Positions 41,892 through 51,191 of a stretch of DNA of 64,000 nucleotides are shown one piece after another. A program made the position numbers and the translations under genes. The notes below the pieces were generated by a model that was not told the origin of the DNA, made no database searches, and saw nothing but the letters and a program-made list of their open reading frames with translations. The DNA comes from Arthrobacter sp. ov407 (lineage in GTDB: Bacteria; Actinomycetota; Actinomycetes; Actinomycetales; Micrococcaceae), in the NCBI RefSeq assembly GCF_900102895.1, contig NZ_FNGD01000012.1, positions 1-64,000 of the forward strand, given 5' to 3'. Every line of letters begins with the position of its first letter. Positions within the stretch are counted from its first letter, which is position 1.

Positions 41892-42638
41892 ATGCCACTA
41901 CCCGCAAAGGCGTTCCAACTGTGGCTTCATCGGGTTGCCCCGTCCGCGAGCACAGCCGATATCTGCAGGATCTCCGGGATCAAGCGCACCACCCTTGCGC
42001 AGCAGCTGGTGCGCGGAAAGGTGGCTGAAACCACCCTGGTCAGCATCAGCCGGGCCTTGGATTTGAGCCCGCTGACGGAACTCGCGTCCTTCGACCACTA
42101 TGCGGAACTCGGCGCCCCGCCGCAGCCGCCGACCCCAGCCGAACTCGTCAGCCAGGTTGCCACCATGGACCTGTTGCGCGCGGTCATTTCCCGGTCGTCC
42201 CCGGCCTACGGCGGCTATGGTGACAGCGACAGTGCCTCCATGCGCGCGCTGAGCCCGGCCCCGCACGCCACTTCCGTCCGGAATTGGGTCGACGCGATTG
42301 ACGACGGCGAGTTGCGTCACCGCGTTTCGGCTGCCAGCGGAGTCGCACCGCAAAACTATTCGGCCCAGCTGACGGCCAATCGGCTGTCACCCGAACTGGT
42401 GGTCGCGACTGCCCGGGCGGCCGGCGTTGGATTTACGGGCGGACTCGTAGCCACCGGCCTGATAACTGAGGATGAGGCCGGCTGGGTGCCGGGGGCGAAA
42501 CAGTCAGCGTTGGATGCACTCTCCGACGGAGAACTTGCCGCTTTGGCCGGAGAGCGGCTTCAAGCGCTCGGAAAATCGCTGCGGCGCCACGAGCACGAAC
42601 AAGCCCAGACAGAGAAGATCTGGGAGAATCTCGGATGA
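41892..42638 (+). CDS. HTH-domain protein, unknown role, coupled to 7-TM protein
   Basis: 248 residues. The N-terminal third has a Cro/C1-like helix-turn-helix (ADICRISGIKRTTLAQQLVRGKVAETTLVSISRALDL in outline), and a second similar helical segment lies in the middle (VAPQNYSAQLTANRLSPELVVATARAAGV), so it may carry two tandem HTH units. The C-terminus is charged and helical. It overlaps the next membrane-protein gene by 4 bp. Such HTH plus 7-TM pairs are common in actinobacteria, with no known function. Confidence 0.72.
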   Translation: MPLPAKAFQLWLHRVAPSASTADICRISGIKRTTLAQQLVRGKVAETTLVSISRALDLSPLTELASFDHYAELGAPPQPPTPAELVSQVATMDLLRAVISRSSPAYGGYGDSDSASMRALSPAPHATSVRNWVDAIDDGELRHRVSAASGVAPQNYSAQLTANRLSPELVVATARAAGVGFTGGLVATGLITEDEAGWVPGAKQSALDALSDGELAALAGERLQALGKSLRRHEHEQAQTEKIWENLG

Positions 42639-43357
42639 TCGCGATCCTGCAGTGGACCACTTTGGCTGTCTGTGGACTCCTCGCGGCCGCCCGGGTTCCC
42701 AGCGCCGTCCGGGGCCAAAACCGCTCCCTGTTCGGCATCTTCGTGCTCATGACCTTCGCCCTGGCGCTAAGCATCGACGTCGGCTACACCGCCCTCGATT
42801 CGTTCCTTGGCGGCCACAACGTCGCCAATCTGCTTCTGCGCTTCGTCATTTACGGGGCCGTCATGCTGGCCGGGTACCGAATCGCGAAGGGGTTCGACTC
42901 GGCGCGAAGCGTCTGGTTCATCGTCGGCCCCATCGGCATGGCAGTACTCGCCGCAGTTTCGGTTGCCACCGTGGTTCCCTTCCTGATGGCAAATACCGCC
43001 GGCACCTCCACCGGGTTGACCCATCTGCCGGACCAGAGTCCCCACAACACGGACTTGATCCGGCTGTATACCGTTGCCGGCAGGTTCTATCCCTCCTATG
43101 TGGCGGCGTGCCTGCTGCCGCCAATCCTGGGTGTCCTGAAGCGCCGGATTCTGCCGCGGGTGGTACGCGCGGGTGCCGCGATGCTGCTGGTCGGCGCGGT
43201 CGCGATGATTGTCCTGTCACTCAGCGACATGTTGCCGCGTAGCCTTGCGTACCTGCAGTACGTCATCAGTTCCACGGCCGTACTGGGCCTGGCAGTGGGC
43301 CTTGCCCTGATCTGGGTGGGACGGGTACGGGCGGCAAGGAAGCCATTGCGCCGGTAG
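42635..43357 (+). CDS. Seven-TM membrane protein (MAB_1171c-like), copy 1
   Basis: 240 residues with about seven hydrophobic segments. Opening MIAILQWTTLAVCGLLAAARVPSAV in outline; the basic RGQNRSLFGIFVLMT and HNVANLLLRFVIYGAVM segments recur in the next gene. It resembles proteins annotated as MAB_1171c-type putative transporters by recalled pattern. Translationally coupled to the HTH gene. Function unknown. Confidence 0.75.
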   Translation: MIAILQWTTLAVCGLLAAARVPSAVRGQNRSLFGIFVLMTFALALSIDVGYTALDSFLGGHNVANLLLRFVIYGAVMLAGYRIAKGFDSARSVWFIVGPIGMAVLAAVSVATVVPFLMANTAGTSTGLTHLPDQSPHNTDLIRLYTVAGRFYPSYVAACLLPPILGVLKRRILPRVVRAGAAMLLVGAVAMIVLSLSDMLPRSLAYLQYVISSTAVLGLAVGLALIWVGRVRAARKPLRR

Positions 43358-43506
43358 GCGTGCGCCCCCGAGGGGGCCGGGCGGATGGCGCCCACCGCCC
43401 TGAGCGCTGGAACAGATGAGCGCTGGAACAGAAATGCGCAGGCGTGGGAATATGAACGGGCCAGAACGGCAATCCTGATTGTCTGGGGACTGGGCAGGTG
43501 AGTGAT

Positions 43507-44265
43507 ATGCGAGAAACCGGGATGATTGCGTACCTCCAATGGGGCACGCTGATCATCTGCTCGGTGGTGTTGTTCCTCCGCGTCCCGGATGCGATCCACG
43601 GCCGCAACAGGACGGTGTTCTGGATACTGGTTCTCGCGACCCTGTGCAGCCTGCTCTCGGTATCCGGCCCCTATGAGGCGATCGACGGGGCACTGGGGGG
43701 ATGGAATCTCGCCCACCTGATCTTGCGCTTCCTCGTGTTCGCGGCGGTCCTGCTGGTCGGGCTGCGCCTGGCGACCGGACTGGCAGACGAGCGCGGCTAC
43801 CGTCTCATTGCGGGGCCGCCCGGACGCTGGGCCCTGGCCATCAGCGCTGTCGCCGTGGCGGTGACCTTCTTCCTCATGGACACCCGCGGATCCTCGGCCG
43901 GCATGCTGGACATCACGGACAACGGTGGACAAAATGCCGTCCTGGCGCCGTTCTACGCCGCGGCAGGCCGCACCTATCCCGCCTTTGTCTCTGTCGCCCT
44001 GCTGCCGGCATTGCTGGCCACCACCAGGAGCCAGTTGCCGCGGCTGGTGCGTGCCGCGGCCCTCCTGACATGCCTCGGCGCCCTCGCCACCGCTTGCAGC
44101 GTCCCCGCCTGCTTCGCCCCTGTTACCTGGATCCTCGCGCAGCAGACGGTCAACTATTTGGCCGTCGTGGGCTATGTCCTGGGCCTGGGACTGTTCTGGG
44201 CTTCCGGGCTCGCCGCCAAGGAATCTGGTAACGCTCGCGCAACATTCCGCAAGAACAAAGGGTAG
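43507..44265 (+). CDS. Seven-TM membrane protein (MAB_1171c-like), copy 2
   Basis: 252 residues from the ATG at 43507, preceded by AGGTGA; a GTG at 43498 is possible, and the ATG at 43522 matches the paralogue's start. The two proteins align over their length: IAYLQWGTL with IAILQWTTL, RVPDAIHGRNRTVFWILVL with RVPSAVRGQNRSLFGIFVL, and WNLAHLILRFLVF with HNVANLLLRFVIY. A tandem duplication is clear. A terminator follows at 44385. Confidence 0.75.
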   Translation: MRETGMIAYLQWGTLIICSVVLFLRVPDAIHGRNRTVFWILVLATLCSLLSVSGPYEAIDGALGGWNLAHLILRFLVFAAVLLVGLRLATGLADERGYRLIAGPPGRWALAISAVAVAVTFFLMDTRGSSAGMLDITDNGGQNAVLAPFYAAAGRTYPAFVSVALLPALLATTRSQLPRLVRAAALLTCLGALATACSVPACFAPVTWILAQQTVNYLAVVGYVLGLGLFWASGLAAKESGNARATFRKNKG

Positions 44266-44384
44266 GCATTCACAAAATCATTAGACCGTGAGAGAATCAT
44301 GAATGTGTGAAAGCGGCAATCGCTTCGTGTACGGAAATCAGCCGTGCGAAGCAGAGGCAGTCGTCCAAGCGCCATTGGGGGGAT

Positions 44385-44418
44385 GAGTGGCAGCGGTCCG
44401 CAGGGACCGCTACCACTC
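44385..44418. terminator. Terminator between the 7-TM gene and the mannosidase gene
   Basis: GAGTGGCAGCGGTCC and GGACCGCTACCACTC form a 15-bp stem with one mismatch and a GCAG loop. It lies between converging genes. Confidence 0.65.
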
Positions 44419-44480
44419 AGCCTGTTTAAGGGGTTTTCGTTCGCCACCCCGGCAGCCTCAGGCGCTGTTTTCGCTCGACG

Positions 44481-47400
44481 TCAGCGCACAAACCTCAGCG
44501 TGACCAGCTGGAACGGCCGCAGCGTGAGCTCGGCGGAATCGAGGCCCGCCGTCACGCCCGGGGCGTCGACGGGCCGTTCCAGCAGATCCACGGCGTGTAG
44601 CCCGCGGACCGGGAAATTGGCCGTCAGGAGGCCTGTGGACCGTTCCCCCAGCGATTCGTACAGCCGGACAATCACGTCGCCGGAGCCGTCTTCAGCGAGT
44701 TTGACCGCTTCAACGACGAGGGCCTGGTTGGACACGGTGACCAGCGGTTCCACTCCGTGGGCCCCTTGCACCACCCGCGGGGCCAGATTGGTGCGGTAGC
44801 CCTCTTCGACGGCGTCCGCGATGGTGGCGCCCGGCCGGATCGTGACGTGCAGCTCGTGCCTGCCCTGGTCCGCGCCGGGATCGGGAAACTTCGGTGCTCG
44901 CAGGAGCGAGACCCGCACTGTGGTGGTGGTCCCGCCGTCGTCCTCCCGGACATTGCGGGTGACGTCGTGGCCGTAGCTGGAGCCGTTGGAGATCGCCACC
45001 CCGTAGCCCGGCTCGGCGACGTGGATCCAGCGGTGGGCGCAGATCTCGAATTTCGCGGCCTCCCAGGACGTGTTGACATGGGTGGGGCGGAAGACGTGCC
45101 CAAACTGCGTCTCCGCCGCCGAGCGGTCCGCCCTGACGTCTAGGGCAAAGCCCAGCTTGAGCAGTTTTTCGCCCTCCTGCCAGTCCACGAGGGTGGTGAT
45201 CGCGAGCGAGTCGGCGCCCGCGGCGAGCGCTATCCGCTGGGTCACGGCCGAGGAGCCGGCCATCCGTTCCACCACCACGACGGCGTTCGGGCTTTCCCCT
45301 CCGGGGGCGCGCTCCAGCGTCACCGAACGCGCCTCCACCAGACGGACAACGTTCCGGCGGTAGAAGGCGTCGATGTCCCACGCGTCCCATTCATTCGGCG
45401 TGTCCCGGTGCAGCTCCAGGAGGTTGCCGAACTCGCCGGGAGCAATCGCCTCACGTCCGGTGGCACGGTCTGAGAGCGAGACCAGCAGACCGTTGGCATC
45501 CACCACGGCCCGGATGACGCCGTTGTCCAGGACGTAGCCGCCGTCCGCTTCGGTGACCTCTACCGGCCGCCCGGGCCGGACCGGCTCGGCAGCGGCCAGG
45601 GCCGGCACGCCCTGGCGCTCCTGCGGGGCTGCGTTGAGGAGGAATTCCCGGCTGCCGGTGCCCAGGGCCGCAGCCGCGGCGTCGGTGATGATCGCTTCCA
45701 GCCCCCGTTCGACGGCGGCGTAGTTCCGTTCGGCGTCCTGGTGGACCCACGCGATGGAACTGCCCGGCAGGATGTCATGAAACTGTTGCAGCAGGACCAG
45801 CCGCCAGAGGCGCTTGAGCTCCGCAGCAGGGTAGCTGTGCCCGGCACGCACTGCCGCGGTGGCGCTCCAGAGCTCCGCCTCCCGGAGAAGGTGCTCGCTG
45901 CGCCTGTTGCCCAGCTTGGTCTTGGCCTGGCTGGTGTAGGTGCCGCGGTGCAGCTCCAGGTACATCTCACCCACCCAGACCGGCAGGGGCTCATACTCGG
46001 CCTGGGCCTGCCCAAAGAAGCTGGCTGCCGAGCCGATCCGCACCTTCGGGGATCCCTCCAAGTCCGCCGTGCGCTGCGCCGCGGCCAGCATCTCGCGTGT
46101 TGGCCCGCCGCCGCCGTCGCCGTATCCGAACGGAACCAGCGAGGTGCCTCCGCGTCCGTGGTCCCGGTAGTTCCGTTCTGCGTGCGCCAGGTCCCGGGCG
46201 CTGAGATCGGAGTTGTAGCTGTCCACCGGCGGGAAATGGGTGAAGACCCGGGTGCCGTCGATTCCCTCCCAGTTGAAGGTGTGGTGGGGCATCTTGTTGA
46301 CCTGGTTCCACGAGATCTTCTGGGTCAGGAACCAGCGGCTGCCTGCGGCCTTGATGATCTGCGGCAGCGCCGCGGAATACCCGAACGTGTCCGGGAGCCA
46401 TGCTTCCTGGCACTCCACCCCGAATTCGGTCAGGAAAAAGCTCTTGCCCTCGAGGAACTGCCGCGCCATGGCCTCGCCGCCGGGCATGTTCGAGTCCGAT
46501 TCGACCCACATCCCGCCGACGGGAACGAATTGGCCGGCGCGGACCTTGTCCCGGATGCGCCCGAAGAGCTCCGGATAGTACTCCTTCATCCACGCGAGCT
46601 GCTGGGCCGAGGAACACGAAAAGATGAAATCGGGATACTCGTCCATCAGCGCGACGACGTTGGAAAACGTCCGCGCGCACTTGCGGATGGTTTCCCGTAC
46701 CGGCCACAACCAGGCCGAATCGATGTGGGCGTGGCCCGTGGCCACGAGCTGGTGCGCCGAGGCGTAGGCCGGCCGGGACAGGACGGCGGCCAGGGCGGCC
46801 CGTCCGGCCTCTGCGGTACCGGCAACGTCGTCGGGGTCCATGATGTCCAGCATGCGTTCCAGCGCCCGCAGGATTTCGTGGCGGCGGGGCAGGTCCATGG
46901 GCAGCTCGTGCATCAGCCCGGAAAGAGTGAGGATGTCCTGCTGCAGTTCCCACACCCCCTGGTTGCGTTCGGCGATGGCGATCCTGCCGAGGCGGTATTT
47001 CGGCTCACTGCCCGACGTCGCTTTGTCGCCGTAGGGGGTGGCGGCGAAGGTCCAGTTCTGGGACAAGTCGGGGTTGGCGGCGGCCTCGACGTAGAAGTCG
47101 ACGGCCATGCCGGTGCCCAGGAGCTTGAGCGGGATGTACTGGTTCCGTGGCGAGATGGCCTTGATGATGGTGCCGTCGGACCGCCAGGCGATGCCTTCGC
47201 ACTGGAAGCCCGGCAGGTCGCCGCTGAAACCCAGGTCCACGAGGATTTCCACCGAGGTGCCCGCGGCGGTTCCCCAGGTGTCCGGCACTTCACCTCGGAG
47301 CCGGAGCCACTTGGTGCTCCACGGCCGGCCCCAAGCCGCGCCGTGTTCCTGCGGCGTGAACTCGTGCCGCAGGGCCTCCAGCACCGGCACGGGTTCGTCC

Positions 47401-47516
47401 GGTGCGTCCCAGCTGCTCAGTGTCAGCGGGACGCTGCGCGGGTAGACCGCCGGGGCGATGCGGTCGCGCAGAAAGCGGTCCAGCCGGACTTCCGTAAGAC
47501 GGCGGTCGTCGTGCAA
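44481..47516 (-). CDS. Alpha-mannosidase, glycoside hydrolase family 38
   Basis: 1011 residues from the TTG at 47516, which has GAAGAGG about 6 bases upstream; the 45 residues before it are not conserved-looking. The catalytic domain has the zinc motif HAHID at 262-266 and the nucleophile Asp376 in WLPDTFGYS. GH38 C-terminal beta domains follow (to about 1000). No signal peptide, so it is probably cytoplasmic, degrading imported or internal mannose oligosaccharides. No sugar transporter lies beside it. Confidence 0.93.
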   Translation of the reverse strand: MHDDRRLTEVRLDRFLRDRIAPAVYPRSVPLTLSSWDAPDEPVPVLEALRHEFTPQEHGAAWGRPWSTKWLRLRGEVPDTWGTAAGTSVEILVDLGFSGDLPGFQCEGIAWRSDGTIIKAISPRNQYIPLKLLGTGMAVDFYVEAAANPDLSQNWTFAATPYGDKATSGSEPKYRLGRIAIAERNQGVWELQQDILTLSGLMHELPMDLPRRHEILRALERMLDIMDPDDVAGTAEAGRAALAAVLSRPAYASAHQLVATGHAHIDSAWLWPVRETIRKCARTFSNVVALMDEYPDFIFSCSSAQQLAWMKEYYPELFGRIRDKVRAGQFVPVGGMWVESDSNMPGGEAMARQFLEGKSFFLTEFGVECQEAWLPDTFGYSAALPQIIKAAGSRWFLTQKISWNQVNKMPHHTFNWEGIDGTRVFTHFPPVDSYNSDLSARDLAHAERNYRDHGRGGTSLVPFGYGDGGGGPTREMLAAAQRTADLEGSPKVRIGSAASFFGQAQAEYEPLPVWVGEMYLELHRGTYTSQAKTKLGNRRSEHLLREAELWSATAAVRAGHSYPAAELKRLWRLVLLQQFHDILPGSSIAWVHQDAERNYAAVERGLEAIITDAAAAALGTGSREFLLNAAPQERQGVPALAAAEPVRPGRPVEVTEADGGYVLDNGVIRAVVDANGLLVSLSDRATGREAIAPGEFGNLLELHRDTPNEWDAWDIDAFYRRNVVRLVEARSVTLERAPGGESPNAVVVVERMAGSSAVTQRIALAAGADSLAITTLVDWQEGEKLLKLGFALDVRADRSAAETQFGHVFRPTHVNTSWEAAKFEICAHRWIHVAEPGYGVAISNGSSYGHDVTRNVREDDGGTTTTVRVSLLRAPKFPDPGADQGRHELHVTIRPGATIADAVEEGYRTNLAPRVVQGAHGVEPLVTVSNQALVVEAVKLAEDGSGDVIVRLYESLGERSTGLLTANFPVRGLHAVDLLERPVDAPGVTAGLDSAELTLRPFQLVTLRFVR

Positions 47517-47604
47517 TGTGATCCTCTTCAGCGCTGGGGGTCCGATTGGCTCCAATCGATGGATAAAACTTACGCGGAGAGGAACCTGTTGGCCAAGTGT
47601 TGCG

Positions 47605-48477
47605 CTACCCGGCCGCGGGGGTCGGGACCGCGACGCGCTGCTGGCCTGCATACACGTTCAGGCTGGTCCGGCGGCTGAACCCGGCCAGGGTCATCCCGCT
47701 GGCCTCGGCCAGCTCGACGGCCAGGCTGGAGGGGGCACTGACAGCGGCGAGGACCGGGATTCCGGCGAGGGATGCCTTTTGGACAAGTTCGAACGATGCC
47801 CTGCCGGACACCTGAAGCACGGTGCCCCGGAGCGGCAGCAGGCCTTCGCGGAGCGCCCAGCCCACCACCTTGTCCACCGCGTTGTGCCGTCCGACGTCTT
47901 CGCGGAGGCACAGCAACTCAGCCGAGCCGTCGTCGGAGATCCTGAAGAGTCCGGCGGCGTGCACGCCGCCGGTGACGTCAAAAACTGCCTGGGCGGACCG
48001 GAGGGCGTCCGGGAGGGCTGCGAGCGTTTCCACGGGAACCGTCAACGGATCCTGTGCCGGGCTGTAGTGCGAGGACTTGCGCACGGCATCGATCGAGTCC
48101 GTCCCGCAGATGCCGCAGGAACTGGAGGTGAAGACGTTTCGTCCGGTCTCGGGCCGGACGACGTCGGGCCGGAGTTGAGCCTCCACGACGTTGAACGTCT
48201 GGATGCCGTCGGCGTCTTCGCCGGCGCAGAACCTGAGCGAGACCAGCTGCTCGGGAGCCCAGATGATCCCCTCTGAGACGAGGAACCCTGCGACGAGGTC
48301 GAAGTCATTGCCCGGCGTTCGCATGGTGACGGAAAATGACATGTCTCCGAGCCGGATTTCCAGCGGTTCCTCGACGGCGAGGACGTCCTCCCGGTGCCGG
48401 ACCGGGAATTCGAGGGCCTGCGGGGACCCGTCCAGGACGATCTTGTGCACTTTGCGGCGCTGCGTCACACGGCCCAT
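47605..48477 (-). CDS. fdhD: Formate dehydrogenase accessory sulfurtransferase
   Basis: 290 residues. FdhD features: the CGIC motif in SSSCGICGTD near residue 120 that accepts sulfur from IscS, FDVTGGVHAAGLF, REDVGRHNAVDKVVG and GRASFELVQKA. It transfers sulfur to the bis-MGD cofactor of formate dehydrogenase. AGGAG before the ATG. It lies 100 bp after moeA on the same strand. No formate dehydrogenase gene is in the window. Confidence 0.95.
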   Translation of the reverse strand: MGRVTQRRKVHKIVLDGSPQALEFPVRHREDVLAVEEPLEIRLGDMSFSVTMRTPGNDFDLVAGFLVSEGIIWAPEQLVSLRFCAGEDADGIQTFNVVEAQLRPDVVRPETGRNVFTSSSCGICGTDSIDAVRKSSHYSPAQDPLTVPVETLAALPDALRSAQAVFDVTGGVHAAGLFRISDDGSAELLCLREDVGRHNAVDKVVGWALREGLLPLRGTVLQVSGRASFELVQKASLAGIPVLAAVSAPSSLAVELAEASGMTLAGFSRRTSLNVYAGQQRVAVPTPAAG

Positions 48478-48577
48478 CCGGTGCTCCTAAGCAACTTGTT
48501 GTGCGGTTGTCTTGATTCTTTGGCTGGTTCCATCATTCTAAGTGCCTGATCCTGAAGCCGGTGCAGCGGGCCAGGGA

Positions 48578-50110
48578 TCAGCCCAGGAGGGCACTCCAGT
48601 CCACCGGCCCGTCGCTGGCCGGGGTTTTCCTGGCGGTCCGCTTCGCCGCCGGCTTCTGCGCGGCGGGCGCTGCCGAAGTGTCAGGCAGCGGCGCACCCCA
48701 TGGGAGCGCGAAGGCGGGGACCAGTTCCCCCAGTTGCACGCCATGGGGCGGGACCACCAGCACGCCGTCGGCGGCGGCCAGGCCCCGCATCATTCCCGGG
48801 CCGGTGTGCTGCGCCGGCGACGCCATGCCATAGAGCAGCCGGAAGGGCATGAGCCGCGTCCGGCCGGGATCGGCGTCAATGGTCGAGCCGCAGGGCACCT
48901 CGCTGAGCGGGGGGATGGGTCCGTGCCCCAGGGCCGCGAGGAGTGGGGCTCCGATCGTGGACAGTGCCATCATGGCCGCGAGCGGGTTTCCTGGCAGGCC
49001 GAGGATGTACCTGCCGTCCGGCAGCTCGGCCAGCACGGCTGGGTGGCCCGGCCGCATGGCGACCCCGTCGATCAGCAGGCGGCCGCCGAGCTCGGCGACC
49101 GAACGCCGGAGGTGGTCCGTTCCCGAGCGACCCGTGCCCCCGGTGGTGATGACGACGTCGGCAGGCAGACTTTCAGCGGCAGGTTCGCCGTCTTCGAGTG
49201 CGGCGAGCCATTCGGCGTAGGTGTCGCCGATTTTCACTTCTTCGGTGCAGATCCCGCCGAGCATTCCCACCACCGCTGCCAGTTGGGGCCCGAAAGTGTC
49301 GCGGACCTGCCCGGGTGCCGGCATCCCGGACGTCACGACCTCCGAGCCGGTGAGGACGAGGCGCACCACGGCCTTGCCGAGCACCGGAAGGGTGTCGCTT
49401 CCGGCCAGCGCGGCGAGGGCCAGGTGGGCGGGGTTCAGGACGGTGCCGCGTTTGATCAGGACGTCGCCGGCGGCGGCTTCCTCCCCCGCTTTCCTGATGT
49501 GGTCCCCGTTCCGCGGATCCCCGGGTTTCGCGTTGCCGCCCAGTTTCAGGACGGGCAGGCCGTCCTCGTCGGCGCCGATGATGCCGCTTTCGCTGCGCAG
49601 CACCGCCTTGGCCCCGGCCGGGATGAGGCCGCCGGTGGCAATCGGACTTGCTTCGTGCGGTGCCAGCCGCTGGTGGGGTTCGGCCAGGATCCACGGACCG
49701 CTGCCGTTCACAGCCCAGCCGTCCATGGCAGAGGAAGCGTAGTGGGGCATCTCCTGCAGGGCAACGACGTCGGCTGCGAGAGTCCGGCCCAGCGCCTGCC
49801 GGAGCGGGACGGGGGCGGCCGGGATGGGAACGGCGCAGTCGAACGCGAGTTGCCGGGCCTCCTGCCACGTGTGGGCCAGGTGCCTGCGCGGCTCCTCCGC
49901 CTTGTCCGGGTCCGCTGTGTCCTGGCCGGCAGCGTCTTCGTCCGCCGTGTCCGGGGCCGCTGCGTCCTGATCCGCGGGGCTTTGAGGGTCTTTGGGGCCG
50001 TCAGTGAGGTCGCCTTTAACGCCCTCTCTGAGGTTCTCTTTAGCGCCGTCCCTGAGGTTCTCTTTACCTTCGGCAGTGGGTCCGCTGCCCTCCGGGGCCG
50101 CAGCCGTCAT
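48578..50110 (-). CDS. moeA: Molybdopterin molybdotransferase with unusual N-terminal extension
   Basis: 510 residues. The MoeA core starts near residue 85 (HTWQEARQLAFDCA) and shows the conserved SSAMDGWAV, GTVLNPAHLALAALAG, TTGGTGRSGTDHLRRSV and GLPGNPLAAMM. It inserts molybdate into adenylylated molybdopterin. The first about 80 residues are an acidic, Asp/Ala-rich low-complexity tail with three 8-residue repeats (KENLRDGA type), unusual for MoeA. Start overlaps the DUF6457 stop by 4 bp. Confidence 0.93.
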   Translation of the reverse strand: MTAAAPEGSGPTAEGKENLRDGAKENLREGVKGDLTDGPKDPQSPADQDAAAPDTADEDAAGQDTADPDKAEEPRRHLAHTWQEARQLAFDCAVPIPAAPVPLRQALGRTLAADVVALQEMPHYASSAMDGWAVNGSGPWILAEPHQRLAPHEASPIATGGLIPAGAKAVLRSESGIIGADEDGLPVLKLGGNAKPGDPRNGDHIRKAGEEAAAGDVLIKRGTVLNPAHLALAALAGSDTLPVLGKAVVRLVLTGSEVVTSGMPAPGQVRDTFGPQLAAVVGMLGGICTEEVKIGDTYAEWLAALEDGEPAAESLPADVVITTGGTGRSGTDHLRRSVAELGGRLLIDGVAMRPGHPAVLAELPDGRYILGLPGNPLAAMMALSTIGAPLLAALGHGPIPPLSEVPCGSTIDADPGRTRLMPFRLLYGMASPAQHTGPGMMRGLAAADGVLVVPPHGVQLGELVPAFALPWGAPLPDTSAAPAAQKPAAKRTARKTPASDGPVDWSALLG

Positions 50111-50394
50111 GCCCCGGAAGCTTCGGCGGCTGCGTAGTCCTTGGCGAGCCGGCGCGCCACGGCCATCGCGGCCTCCATGGACACGGAGTCCGTGGCCTGC
50201 CCGGAGCCGGAGGCCAGACCCGCGGCAAAGCCGGCAATGAACGTGGTCAGCGGCGCAGCCGGGCGCACCACAGAGTGGGCGGCCACCCCGGCGAGTGAGA
50301 GGACCTCGTTCACGTCGATCTCAACGTCTTCCAGTTCCAGGGCCTGGAGCAGGGCACGGCACCAGTCTTCCAGCGTTTCATCCTGGCTTTTCAC
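50107..50394 (-). CDS. DUF6457-family small protein
   Basis: 95 residues, GTG start with GGAGG six bases upstream. Helical: DETLEDWCRALLQALELEDV, VLSLAGVAAHSVVRPAAPLTTFIAGFAAG in outline, then a C-terminal helix. Found fused to or beside MobA and MoeA in actinobacteria, so a role in molybdenum cofactor handling is likely but unknown. Coupled to moeA by a 4-bp overlap. Confidence 0.8.
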   Translation of the reverse strand: MKSQDETLEDWCRALLQALELEDVEIDVNEVLSLAGVAAHSVVRPAAPLTTFIAGFAAGLASGSGQATDSVSMEAAMAVARRLAKDYAAAEASGA

Positions 50395-50415
50395 CGTTTG
50401 CCTCCATGGTCGAGT

Positions 50416-51093
50416 TCAGCTGCGGAGTTCCGGACCGGAGCCCGGACCGCGGTTTGGAATCCTCCCGGATACCCCTAATGCGGACGCGTCATCCCAGGTG
50501 TCGACGTCATCCGTGGAACCGGGGGGAACGCGAACTTCCCGCACGTCCAGCCTAGCAAGAAGGGCGAAGACCGACGCGTTTTCCAGGCCGCCCCTGCCCG
50601 CGGCGTCCGCAACGCAACGTTGTAGCGCAGCCGTGCCATAAAACCCCGCGAGCGGCTGCTTCCGGCCATCGACCGAGACGGCCATGACGCCGTCGCCCCC
50701 GTCCCGTTCCGGCGCAACTGCATCAAACGCGGCCAGCGATTCAGCCAGGGCGTGGACCGCCTCGGCCGAGCGCGGCATGTCACAGGCAAGGACCAGGGTA
50801 TACGGCGCCGGCGCGGCTTCTTCGCGCCCGCCGGCGTGGCCGGCGGCCAGCGCGGCCAATCCGGCGGCGATGGCCGCAGCCGGCCCCGCGAAGGGCGGGT
50901 CTTCCCGGCAGGTCAGCACGCCCCGGGGCAGGTCGCCGAGGTCAGGACCGACGACGACGGTGCGCCCCGCCGCGCCCGCGGCGCGCAGTGACAGCTCAAG
51001 GAGGGTGGCGCCGTCGTAGACGAGCCCGGATTTGGGCACACCGCCCAGGCGGGAGGACCGTCCCCCGGCGAGAATAATGGCATCGAACTCCAC
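50416..51093 (-). CDS. mobA: Molybdenum cofactor guanylyltransferase-like NTP transferase
   Basis: 225 residues. Nucleotidyltransferase opening IILAGGRSSRLGGVPKSGL, the acidic LACDMPR and the KQPLAGFYG segment match MobA. It attaches GMP or CMP to molybdopterin. GTG start without ribosome binding site; TAGGCT six bases before it suggests a leaderless transcript. The C-terminal 20 residues are Gly/Pro-rich. First gene of the mobA-DUF6457-moeA-fdhD set. Confidence 0.87.
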   Translation of the reverse strand: MEFDAIILAGGRSSRLGGVPKSGLVYDGATLLELSLRAAGAAGRTVVVGPDLGDLPRGVLTCREDPPFAGPAAAIAAGLAALAAGHAGGREEAAPAPYTLVLACDMPRSAEAVHALAESLAAFDAVAPERDGGDGVMAVSVDGRKQPLAGFYGTAALQRCVADAAGRGGLENASVFALLARLDVREVRVPPGSTDDVDTWDDASALGVSGRIPNRGPGSGPELRS

Positions 51094-51191
51094 CGGTTCA
51101 GCCTAGCGCGGCGCCGGCTGCCGCCGAATCAGGCGTGACGTGCCCGGCAGTAGTTCCAGCGGCAGTTCAGGGCGCTGATTCAAGCGGCAGT

